NCBI GenBank assembly: GCA_049999805.1
Contig: JBNGIO010006373.1
Coordinates: 561,779 to 625,778, forward strand
DNA from: Folioceros fuciformis
Lineage: Eukaryota; Anthocerotophyta; Anthocerotopsida; Anthocerotales
Direction of reading: 5' to 3'
Length of the DNA stretch: 64,000 nucleotides
This document shows, in pieces, positions 1 to 8,455 of this stretch. The translations under genes and the position numbers were made by a program. Within the stretch, counting starts at the first letter, position 1. Every line of letters begins with the position of its first letter. A model generated the notes under the pieces. That model made no database searches and was not told where the DNA came from. It saw only the letters and a program-made list of their open reading frames with translations.

Positions 1-902
1 GTACTAATGCTCCAAATTTTTCCCGGCGTGCCTTTTGGAGTATGTGCGTTCTGCAATATCCGCAGGTGGCTGATTGTCTTTGTCCATGAGCAGGTCACTG
101 GTCGAGCTTTGTACCAGCAGCAGGACCAGATTCAGGAGCTTGCGGGTTTCACCTATTGTGCCACATGTTCCCCGTAGCAAGAACGAACAGTAGAGGACCA
201 AATGTATGAACACGATCGCGTGATTCTTCTTTGTCAGTTGTGTGCTCATTCCTCCCTATGTACAGTTTCACCCCCCGTGGGTGTGCCTTTCATTAAATGT
301 CAACCTACTTGATGAGTACCTCCGGCTTTTCTTCCGTTGCATAGGACGAAAATTGGCTTCGCACGGTATGATTTTAAGTGTAGTCATATTATCGATAATA
401 TGAAGAAGATTTGTTCCATGCTATACAGTTTGTATTTTATTCAATTTTTATTAGCTCTTAAAAAGAATTTAGATATTTTTGTATTAAATTAAAAAATCAG
501 GAAGTTTTATTAATTATTATATAAATAGATTAAACATAAACAGAGATGGATAAAATCATCTTTTTTTTGTCCTTTTCATCTTTATCCACTTATCCATTTT
601 ATGTTGGGAGCCTATCATAGTTTTTCTCTTTATTCTATATCTTTCACAATGATTATATATAACTTATATAAAAATTATTATGTATAATTAATATATTATT
701 AGATAAAAATAATTAAACCATCCCTTATAACGGGAAAAGAACAAACAACTAAGCTCCCATATACACTCAAACCCCTCTAATTGGGACCCAATTAGACCCC
801 TTTAAATGGGATGCCCGGGCGTATCGTGCTTCAAACATGGCTTCACATTCCTTGAATGTGCTACATGCTAAATGGAAACTCCTCTAATTTGTAAATGGGA
901 AC
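1..902. other. AT-rich intergenic sequence, no gene seen
   Basis: I see no supported gene here. The stretch from about 420 to 760 is strongly AT-rich, as expected of plant intergenic or transposon-derived DNA. Around 770-901 there are imperfect direct copies of a motif of the form CTCCTCTAA...AAATGGGA; a further copy lies near 1808-1828, on the far side of the transposase fragment. They are in the same orientation, so they are not terminal inverted repeats. An 81-codon minus-strand open frame at 4-249 has no recognisable feature. Confidence 0.5.
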
Positions 903-1650
903 ATGTCTTCCAAATATTCAATGCAAGTACACCTCTCTAAAAGAGAAAATACATATTTTAAAAAAACATTGAAGCTTTGCAAGTTGATGATTTTGTACCA
1001 ATGCAACCAGATCATAAACAATGCGACTACAACTATCGATGTATATCAAGCAGTGGTTATGCTGGTAAAAGCTCGGACTTCATTTGTGAGTCCTCGTACC
1101 ATACACAATTGTTGGAGGCATAGCATTTTGGATGCAGAATTGTGTGCACAAGATGCTCGGTTCCGTGAGTCATTGGATCTAAACAGCGCACCATATGATC
1201 CAGAGGATCACTCTAAATCACTCTAATTTGTTGGAAATGCAGGTAAAAGAGCTACAACAGTCCATGCGGAGCTTAGCATTATTAACATTTGAGAATATGA
1301 CAGGAATTGCTGATGTTGGATATCCAACAATGAAAGCTGAAGAGTATCTAAACTTTGAAGGAGATGAAGGATTTGAGACTACGTATATTCCTACAGAGGA
1401 CAAAATATGGCAAGCATTAATCCCTCCACCTATCAATGAGGAGGGTGAGGAGAATGATACAGCGTCAGTGGAGACCATAGCGCCAAGACCGTATACGACA
1501 AAGGATGTTGTAGACAATGTTATGAGGATAGCGAAGATGTTTTTGGAAGAGATGCCATATAACACTCTTGATGCTTTGAAGTCGCATTCTCAGTTGGAAA
1601 AACATGTTGCTAGTCATTGGATGAAAGCAACTCAACATCAATCAGATTGA
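903..1650 (+). pseudogene. Tigger/pogo-like DDE transposase, C-terminal remnant
   Basis: This is the C-terminal part of a Tc1/mariner-superfamily transposase of the Tigger/Jerky (CENP-B-like) type. The clue is the segment with VSPRTIHNCWRHSIL (about residues 62-76 of the first frame), which matches the conserved 'TI-NCW-H-GI' box after the DDE core, preceded by an 'IDVYQAV' helix. The remainder (1225-1650) is an acidic tail with a helical C-terminus, as in Tigger proteins. The DDE catalytic core and the DNA-binding N-terminus are missing. The two halves are in different frames because a 10-bp sequence is tandemly duplicated at 1207-1216 and 1217-1226; without one copy the frames would run on continuously. 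Dead element; family assignment by motif only. Confidence 0.65.
1207..1226 (+). repeat. 10-bp perfect tandem duplication causing a frameshift
   Basis: The ten bases ATCACTCTAA occur twice in direct succession inside the transposase remnant. Since 10 is not a multiple of 3, the second copy shifts the frame and puts a stop at 1224-1226. The two reading frames share the residues HS at the junction, which is what a duplication inside one ancestral frame predicts. Confidence 0.85.
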
Positions 1651-2231
1651 TGATTGTTTTCACCCAGCAAACTAGAATTAGGTTGGCAGCTATGTAGTAT
1701 GAGGGATCATTTTGGATTTTTTGGAAGCTTTTAAGCTCTTTCGAATTTTTTATTTAAAGGATTTTTTTAATATTTTTATTTTCAAAAAAGATGAAAATGC
1801 CTAAACGAGAACTCCTCTAAAAATGGGACGATTTTTCTACTCCCAATTGTTCTGTATATAAACCTTTTCTCCTTCCAAATCATCATATTTTAAGTGCTAT
1901 TCTTAATCATTACGCTTCAACTTCAACTGCACCATCATTCATTTAGGTGCTATTCTTAGTCATTAGCTTTAGCTCTTAGAGTCCCATCATGATTTATCTT
2001 TTTATGGGTGGATGAATTGTTTTTACAACTTTTAAAAAAATAAAATGAAATTATATTTTAATATTCAAGAAAAAAAAGAATTAGGAATAGTTATTGCTGA
2101 GAAGGCAACCGAGTTAACGTAAAACTAGCCGGGACGCCAGTTTAGTTAAGGAAGAGTGTCGGCAGGGTACGACTGCAAAGATTGGCCCGAATAGTGTGAT
2201 TAAAGATGTGAGTGAGGTCGAAAAGCTTTGC
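1651..2231. other. AT-rich intergenic sequence, no gene seen
   Basis: AT-rich sequence between the transposase remnant and the 3' end of the U-box gene. The part nearest 2231 probably holds the 3' UTR of that minus-strand gene. No other feature seen. Confidence 0.5.
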
Positions 2232-4712
2232 TCAGGAGGGACTCCCCGAATGATGCTTCCAATTCAAGATTCGGAGCAATTGGGCAGCAGACTGGCGAGT
2301 TTTGCTTGTGCAACCACTCTGCACAACAAACAGAAGTTGGTCGATCACACCAGCTTCCATTGCAACCCGTCTTGCTACTTCTACATCGTATGCGGTTGGA
2401 GTGTCACTGCTTTCCGGGCCGCACAGAGACCGCAGGGTGGAAGCACAGATCTCTGTCGCCTGGGGTGAAATCTTGCCCATTTGCCGAACCAGGGTGGAGA
2501 TGCCTCCCTTGAATCTGACCACAAGAGCTAGCCTGTCCGGATCCTTGCCCACCAGCTTCTCCACAACGCGAAGGGCCAGCTCCTTGTTCAGCCGGCAATT
2601 CCCTTGCGCACATAGAGGTGCGGGTGCCCCTCCTCGCTCTGCATCCTCCTTCATGTTGTGGGCTATGGCGGCCTGCACATTTCTGTCGATGTACTGAAGG
2701 GAGTGCCCGGAGGACGTCGGACTGTCAAGGGCAGTCCGAGGCCGACACGGATCTGGCTTGGGAGCCGGTGTTCGGTTGTCGATGATGGGCGAGCGGTCCA
2801 GCCTGCCCTCCACCTGGGCGTCCAGGAAGCTGAGAAGAGACTCCACCGCCCCGGCGTCGACTCCCCTCTTCATCTGCGCAGCCCCGGCCCCGAAGATCAA
2901 GAGCAGGATTTCGAGCACCAACTTCAAGCCCTCCGGATGCAAATCGTGCCTCACAAACCGGAGCAGCCTGACGAATGTGGCGTGCCGGGACCCGATCACG
3001 CCCGCCATCTCCCTCAAATTCACCAAGTTCCTCACCAGCCTCAGCGCGTTCAACTTGATGGTGATCCGTGCTTCAGACCGAAGAAACCAGGAAATGGCTA
3101 TGCCCCGATTCGTGATCGCCGTGATCAGCTGTCTGTCGTCGTCTCCCAGCGGAAGGAGGTTGAGAAGCGCCAGACCTTCCTCGCAGGCGAGAAGCCCATC
3201 CTTGTCAGATTCAGACATGGCAACATCCGGGGTGATCTCACCCCGAGAAAAAGGATCCCCGTGATAAAGCCTTCTCGGAGCTGCTGCTTCTCTCGATCCC
3301 TGGTCCTGACCAGGCGAAGAAGCTGAGGCAGTCTGGGTCGGGCTGGTCGTCTTCACCGCGGCTTCCGTAACACCCACATCCCTGGCCATGGGAGAGGAAT
3401 TGGAATTGGAATTGGAACTGGAACTCATCCACGGCCCGTGGGAGCTGGGGGCCCTGGCCGTGTGCCTGCGTCGGCCAAGAGCCGGAAAGCATGTGTAGCT
3501 AGGCTCGGCGTTGTCATCTCCCTGCCGCCGCCGGAAGGGCGACGGCCTGGGCGACGCCTTCAGCACCGACCTCTCCACGATCTCCAGAACTTCCCGCTCC
3601 GGGCTGGGAGGGACTGACCTGAAAGGCGAGCTGGAGGCTGGCGAGCTGGTGGAGGCCACCTCCGTGGCGTTGCTCCCTCTCCTGGTGGCAAGCAGATCTT
3701 CCCCAGGCCGCTCCGGCGAGGCCTGCTCCCCGGACTCGGTGGAGGCCCGGGCCACCCCCGCCAGCTTGGCCGCCCGCACCACATCCATCTCTGCCTCCGC
3801 CTGACTGTAGAGCAGAGATGCCATCACGGGTATCGCTCCCAGCTCAGCAATGCGCACCTTGTTCTTGGTGCTCTGTCTCGCCAGCCCGTGCAACCGCCTC
3901 ACCGCCTCATGCTTCCCCGGGCCCTCCTTGATCTTGAGCAGCAATTCGCCCACCTGAAACGTTCCCAGGTAGTCTAAGAGATTATTCCACAGCCCACATG
4001 TATGTGGGAATGAGGAATCCACATTTGTTTCTTCCCTCCATCGACATCCCCCCCCCAGTGCACATATCCTCACCAACCAACATAATATCAAGATAACACT
4101 CACCTCCTTCGTCTTCACAGTGGGCGAAGGGCTGATAACCGGCTCCTCTCCGACGCGCTGATTAATGGTGCTCCACTCCTGCACCAGGCTCCTGAGCATG
4201 TGGTTGGGGATGAGCTCCACCGTCTGCAGGGCCTGGCCCGTGGCGGGGCACGTCCTGTGACCGGAATCGAGCCACCGCACGATGTTCTCCCGATCATACG
4301 TCTGCCCCGTGCACAGGGTCACCGGGTCCTTCATCAGCTCTAGCGAGATCGGGCAGATGAAGTAGAAGGGCGCGGCAGTGCTCTGCCTCCCGGGCTCCTC
4401 CTCGAGCTCCCCGGGGACCACCTCCTCCCCATTTCCATCTCCGTAGAAGCGCATAACCGGAGGCGGCATGGTGAGCCCCCTGCTGGCCCCGTTGAGCCTC
4501 CACCCCGTCATCTGCTGCTGCTGCTGTCGCCGGGGACTCGACTCCACGGAATGAACATTCCGCCCAGTGGCACCTCCTTCCCCATACCCGCGCCCGCCCT
4601 GGATCATGGCTCCCAAGATGCACGCACCCTCGGCCTCTCCCAACGTCCCGCTTGCCGTACCTCCCTCCAGCGCCTTCACCTCCTCCCCTTCCCGTGATCC
4701 GGATGCTCGCAT
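2232..4712 (-). CDS. U-box/ARM-repeat E3 ubiquitin ligase (PUB type)
   Basis: A plant U-box (PUB) protein, expected to act as an E3 ubiquitin ligase that recruits a ubiquitin-loaded E2 to substrates bound by its armadillo repeats. The U-box spans about residues 116-188 (FICPISLELMKDPV, TYDRENIVRWL, CPATGQ, NHMLRSLV). ARM-like helices follow (VRRLHGLARQSTKNKVRIAE, and later VRNLVNL and VVEKLVGKD), with a low-complexity Ser/Pro-rich linker between. I read two exons, 4712-4104 and 3953-2232, separated by a 150-bp intron (3954-4103) with GTGAGT donor and TTTCAG acceptor, giving 776 residues. The intron has no stop and is a multiple of 3, so retaining it would add 50 residues. The N-terminal 110 residues are poorly conserved-looking and include a Gln run encoded by CAG repeats, so a downstream start is possible. 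Which PUB subfamily it belongs to, and its substrate, cannot be told. Confidence 0.85.
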   Translation of the reverse strand: MRASGSREGEEVKALEGGTASGTLGEAEGACILGAMIQGGRGYGEGGATGRNVHSVESSPRRQQQQQMTGWRLNGASRGLTMPPPVMRFYGDGNGEEVVPGELEEEPGRQSTAAPFYFICPISLELMKDPVTLCTGQTYDRENIVRWLDSGHRTCPATGQALQTVELIPNHMLRSLVQEWSTINQRVGEEPVISPSPTVKTKEVSVILILCWLVRICALGGGCRWREETNVDSSFPHTCGLWNNLLDYLGTFQVGELLLKIKEGPGKHEAVRRLHGLARQSTKNKVRIAELGAIPVMASLLYSQAEAEMDVVRAAKLAGVARASTESGEQASPERPGEDLLATRRGSNATEVASTSSPASSSPFRSVPPSPEREVLEIVERSVLKASPRPSPFRRRQGDDNAEPSYTCFPALGRRRHTARAPSSHGPWMSSSSNSNSNSSPMARDVGVTEAAVKTTSPTQTASASSPGQDQGSREAAAPRRLYHGDPFSRGEITPDVAMSESDKDGLLACEEGLALLNLLPLGDDDRQLITAITNRGIAISWFLRSEARITIKLNALRLVRNLVNLREMAGVIGSRHATFVRLLRFVRHDLHPEGLKLVLEILLLIFGAGAAQMKRGVDAGAVESLLSFLDAQVEGRLDRSPIIDNRTPAPKPDPCRPRTALDSPTSSGHSLQYIDRNVQAAIAHNMKEDAERGGAPAPLCAQGNCRLNKELALRVVEKLVGKDPDRLALVVRFKGGISTLVRQMGKISPQATEICASTLRSLCGPESSDTPTAYDVEVARRVAMEAGVIDQLLFVVQSGCTSKTRQSAAQLLRILNWKHHSGSPS

Positions 4713-5977
4713 TTCCTTCCCCCGGGCCTCAAGCCATCCTCTCCGTACCGCATCACACTCCTGCCTCTAATTCTGCGCGAGAAGGTACTCCCACACGCCA
4801 TCCCCGTGAATTCCCCCTCCCGCCTTCTCTCCCGGCCGCCCCAACTTTTTCCTCACTCGCTTCCTGGCAGCAGGAATCAATCAAGCATCCATTTTCCTCC
4901 GACTCGGAGGCACAGCAGTAGGCAGGAACGTGGCGCGTTTCGATCCCTCCGTGAAACACGCAGCCATAAGTCAAGGGCGGCACGCTCACGGGGCGGCGGC
5001 CATCACCCACGCCGTCGAGCTTGCGTCTCCCTCGGCTAGGCCCAAGGGCCAGGGGCCAGGTGCCAGCGGATAGAGGACAGCGGACAGCGAACAGCGGCAG
5101 GGGCAAGGGCGGGTTGGGTCGGGACGGATCTTGCGAGCAGCTGAGGTTTCGGCGAGGAGGGAAATCGAGACCAGTCGTGTGGAGAAGCGGCCAAAGGAGT
5201 GCTGTGGAATCAAGTCGTCGCACTGACCCAGATAACGCTCAAGTCGACCCGCTGGTGACCGGAGACCCGCGGCAGCCGGTGCGGGAGATCTTGTTTTCCC
5301 CCGGAGAATGACATGGCTGCCGCGGGTCTGCTCTTACTGGTGCTTATCACGACGGTTCACGACCGGGACACGGCGTCCAAGATATGTACATACACTACTT
5401 GGGAGGATCCGGCTGTCACGCCCAATTTTAGGTTAGTGACATTTCGACGTGCTGCCGTGACAGGCGCGGCCTCCACTCAAGCATTGACCACCAAATTGGG
5501 AGGCCCACCGTCCAGGAAAATTCTCACATGTATCACATGCAAGGAGGAGGTTCGATGGTGGACAACATGATACGGAACAAGGCCTTCCCATTTGACAAGG
5601 TGCGATTCGGGAACGGAGGGTCGGTCGCCTTTGGGGGCTTGGCGTATGTATGCCCTGGTACATAAACCACAGAATGTCATGTCACCCTAACATGGACCCC
5701 AGTAGGGTAGGCCTTTGTTTGTCAAGTCAGAGGCGGCCAGGCCACTGTTGATGTCATCACCCTGCAGGGCCTACACTGCACCGCCTATGACAAAGACACA
5801 GAATAAAAGAGGAAAGCGTGGAAGTCGCACACTTTGACTACATCACACACAGCAGCTTCCGCTGCCTTAAGATATGGTACACTTGTCTGCTTCTGGAATC
5901 ACTTTCGCTCAGGATAACCGCTGGGTGTGGGTGGGTGCCTGTGGTGGTGCCAGGATGGCTGAAGGCTGCTGCAACGG
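4713..5977. other. Intergenic: U-box gene promoter and cyclin 3' flank
   Basis: This stretch should hold the promoter and 5' UTR of the minus-strand U-box gene (just above 4712) and the 3' UTR of the cyclin gene (just below 5978). It is GC-rich up to about 5320. An 85-codon plus-strand frame at 5313-5570 starts with a short hydrophobic run but has no recognisable domain, so I do not call it. Confidence 0.45.
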
Positions 5978-7288
5978 TTACTGTTGTGGTTCCTGGTGGA
6001 CAGAGTCCGACTCTCGGGCATGCGTGGGTGCAGCTGGCAGGAAGGCTGGGCAGAGAGTGGCAACGGCGTTCCTGTCTGGGCTGGAGTACTTGTTGTGGAC
6101 CACAGTGAGGTCTCCGGCGCCAGCTTTCCTGTGCAGGTGCACCATCATGTTGCCGCACTCCAGCAGCTCCGTTTCCTCGTAGCCAGACTGGTGTTGCAGG
6201 CCCGCCGTCCAGAATGGACCTAGCCTGAGAGTGCACCGGGCTGTGTACACCGCGGCAGCTGCCAGTAGGGATGGAGCAAATCTGGGCATGAAGTCCGCCA
6301 TCAAACAGAGTTCGAGCAGGAAAGAAGAGACAAGCTCCAGCTGTCCATCCGGTGCCTCGGCTGCCGCCAGGAATCTCAACACGAATCGGTAGGGCGTTGG
6401 AACCGTCAGCTTGTACTGCAGCGCGTTCAGCATGCTTTTCTCCGTTGCCAGGAACTGCTCCCGGGAGTAGGCCTTGTCAGATATGAAGACGAAGTCGTTT
6501 ACAACAGGGGCCAGGATTTCCTCATACTTGGCGGCAACAAACATGGCCGTGGCTCCTACCAGCTGCAGCTCCTTCCGAGACACACTTGCCGCTGCCAGAT
6601 ACCGGTCGATTAGATTCACCGTTAGGAAGAGCGTTTCTGGCAGAAGCCGGAACTTCCAGTGCACTTCGATGAGCCAGTTGATGAGAATTGCACGCATCAT
6701 GGGGTTGATGTCCGCATGCTTCTGCATGTAATCCGGTGGCACACGGAACTGCCTCTCCATCCTCCGGTAGAACGCATACACCTCTTCAGCATAATCCACA
6801 TCAGCCATATCCCGACAGCTACATGTCGCCTCCTCGCTGCCAGCTGGTCCTGTCTCTTCCACTTTCGGCTTGTCATTATCCACCATCCGGGCGCACGCTG
6901 CTACTATCGCTCTCTGCGCTGCAGCAGCAGCATTAGTTCCTCGCCTCCGCTTCCTCTCCGGCATAACCATATGCCCGCATGCCAGATCGGGAAGCCGAGC
7001 CCCTGTTGTCGCTTGAGACCGCCTGACCATGGGATGCATCTCCCTAACCACCTGCTTGCAATTGTCCCTTGCCACAGGATTCTTCCCCTCTAAACCAGGA
7101 GCACGGGCAGGAGAAGGAGCAAAGCCTCTAAGATTTCCAATGTCAGCGAGAGGTCTCCGCTTGTGCCCTCCCCGTTTGTTACGTCCTCCTTCCGTCGCTC
7201 CCTTATCTTCGCCTCCTCCGTCTCCATCTCCAAGTTGAAGAAACTCATCCAACCACACATGCTGTTGCACCCTAGAACACCCAGCCAT
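5978..7288 (-). CDS. CYCB: B-type cyclin (mitotic), single exon
   Basis: A 436-residue B-type cyclin, the regulatory partner of a mitotic CDK. The N-terminal region carries a perfect destruction box, RRPLADIGN (about residues 44-52, R-x-x-L-x-x-I-x-N), which in this family directs APC/C-mediated degradation. The cyclin box starts with MRAILINWLIEVHWKF; the H-x-K-F signature is typical of B rather than A cyclins. It continues through LFLTVNLIDRYLA and ATAMFVAAKYEEI to the C-terminal cyclin fold (TPYRFVLRFL). The whole protein is one uninterrupted frame, unlike most plant cyclin B genes, which have several introns; this suggests intron loss or a retrogene. No A-tail trace is obvious downstream. 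The upstream region is a degenerate tandem duplication shared with the divergent BCKDH E2 gene. Confidence 0.93.
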   Translation of the reverse strand: MAGCSRVQQHVWLDEFLQLGDGDGGGEDKGATEGGRNKRGGHKRRPLADIGNLRGFAPSPARAPGLEGKNPVARDNCKQVVREMHPMVRRSQATTGARLPDLACGHMVMPERKRRRGTNAAAAAQRAIVAACARMVDNDKPKVEETGPAGSEEATCSCRDMADVDYAEEVYAFYRRMERQFRVPPDYMQKHADINPMMRAILINWLIEVHWKFRLLPETLFLTVNLIDRYLAAASVSRKELQLVGATAMFVAAKYEEILAPVVNDFVFISDKAYSREQFLATEKSMLNALQYKLTVPTPYRFVLRFLAAAEAPDGQLELVSSFLLELCLMADFMPRFAPSLLAAAAVYTARCTLRLGPFWTAGLQHQSGYEETELLECGNMMVHLHRKAGAGDLTVVHNKYSSPDRNAVATLCPAFLPAAPTHARESDSVHQEPQQ

Positions 7289-7297
7289 ACGCCCTAC

Positions 7298-7940
7298 ACT
7301 CTAAAGCGCACTCCGCACCTTGTGCTACTGCAATGCGAAATATCTAACAGAACGAGCCAGCGGAAAAAGGGCATCCAGAATCACGCGCCCGCAAATTGCA
7401 AGCCAACGGCATCCCACAGCTTCTGTAAGAATTCCCTTAAAGCAGAAATGCACAATCCGGCGCCATTGGATCGTTGCCAGCACAAGATAGAGCAGCGCAA
7501 GGAAGAAGAGAGGAAGTAGACGGCCAGGGAACCGCGGCTCGAAGGAGATGCAGTTTAAGCAGATGCAGGGCACTGGCCTTTCCGGGACGCCATCAGTATT
7601 GATGATAACGCTACCAGAATCAGACTCAGGAATCTTACTCTAAAGCGCTCTCGGCCCCAAGTTCTCCTGCACTACAAAAACTCTAACAGAACGAGCCAGC
7701 GGGACAACCGCATCCACAATCACGCGCCCTCCAATCGCAAGCCAACAACATCTCACAGCTTCTGGTTAGATCCGCTCAAAGCAGAATTCCATCATCGGGC
7801 GGCATTGGATCGTTGCCAGCACCAGATAGAGCAGGTCGAGAAAGAGAGGAAGAAGAAGCTGTTCAAGCAGATGCAGAGCTCTAGCTTTTGCGGGATGCCC
7901 TCGGCAACGATGATCAGACCACCAGAATCAGGCTCAGGAA
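7298..7940. repeat. Degenerate tandem duplication, about 339-bp unit
   Basis: Two imperfect copies (7298-7636 and 7637-7940) both begin ACTCTAAAGCGC and share, in the same order, an 'AACAGAACGAGCCAGCGG' block, 'ATTGGATCGTTGCCAGCAC' and 'AAGCAGATGCAG', ending in CAGACTCAGGAA / CAGGCTCAGGAA. The repeat fills much of the space between the minus-strand cyclin and the plus-strand BCKDH E2 gene, so it overlaps their likely 5' regions. Divergence between the copies is considerable, so the duplication is old. Confidence 0.85.
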
Positions 7941-8312
7941 ACGCACCGGCGCCATTGCGCAAAACAAGTGCTCAATTTTTTAAAACCAAATCGAAGAATA
8001 ATTTGACGATCCAATTGAATTTCATCCCTTCATCGTCTATCGAAACGGCTCTGGCGTGGTCTCGTCTTCCGGCGCTTTGGCACTTGCGATTTCCTTTTGG
8101 CAGAAATAGTGACACTCGGAAGTGGATTTCCTTGCGTTATGACGGAGACATGCCCTCTTGGGCTCGTGAACCTGACGCTGAAGTGACGCCAGAGCTCGAA
8201 CCATCTTCGGGGTCGAACGTGACGACCGTACTGCATGTCCATTTGGTAAGAAGAAAAGCCAGCCTCCAATCGACACATACGCGTACGTCAATCTCGGAGG
8301 CATCTGCAAAAT

Positions 8313-8453
8313 CTGGGAGGCTGAACATGGTACCGAGATCAGCTGAACTAGCGGCTATATGTGGAGCTGCTTGTTGCCTTTTCTGGGAGACTGAACATGG
8401 CACCGGGATCACCTGAACTGCCGGCCATATGCGGAGCGGCTTGTCGCCTTTTC
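8313..8453. repeat. 70-bp tandem duplication just upstream of the BCKDH E2 start
   Basis: Two copies of a 70-bp unit (8313-8382 and 8383-8452), each running from CTGGGAG through CTGAACATGG to TTGCCTTTTCT, with scattered substitutions. The second copy ends three bases before the ATG at 8456. Each copy contains an in-unit ATG, so the 5' leader may carry upstream start codons. Confidence 0.85.
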
Positions 8454-8455
8454 TG

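Noticed and set aside
903-1828. Direct CTCCTCTAA...AAATGGGA motifs as terminal repeats of the Tigger element
   Set aside because: They are in direct orientation, whereas Tc1/mariner elements have inverted termini, and no TA target duplication could be paired with them.
5313-5570. 85-codon plus-strand frame with a short hydrophobic start (MAAAGLLLLVLITTV)
   Set aside because: No recognisable domain, no sign of splicing to a longer product, and it lies in the flank between two genes. Insufficient support to call a secreted peptide.
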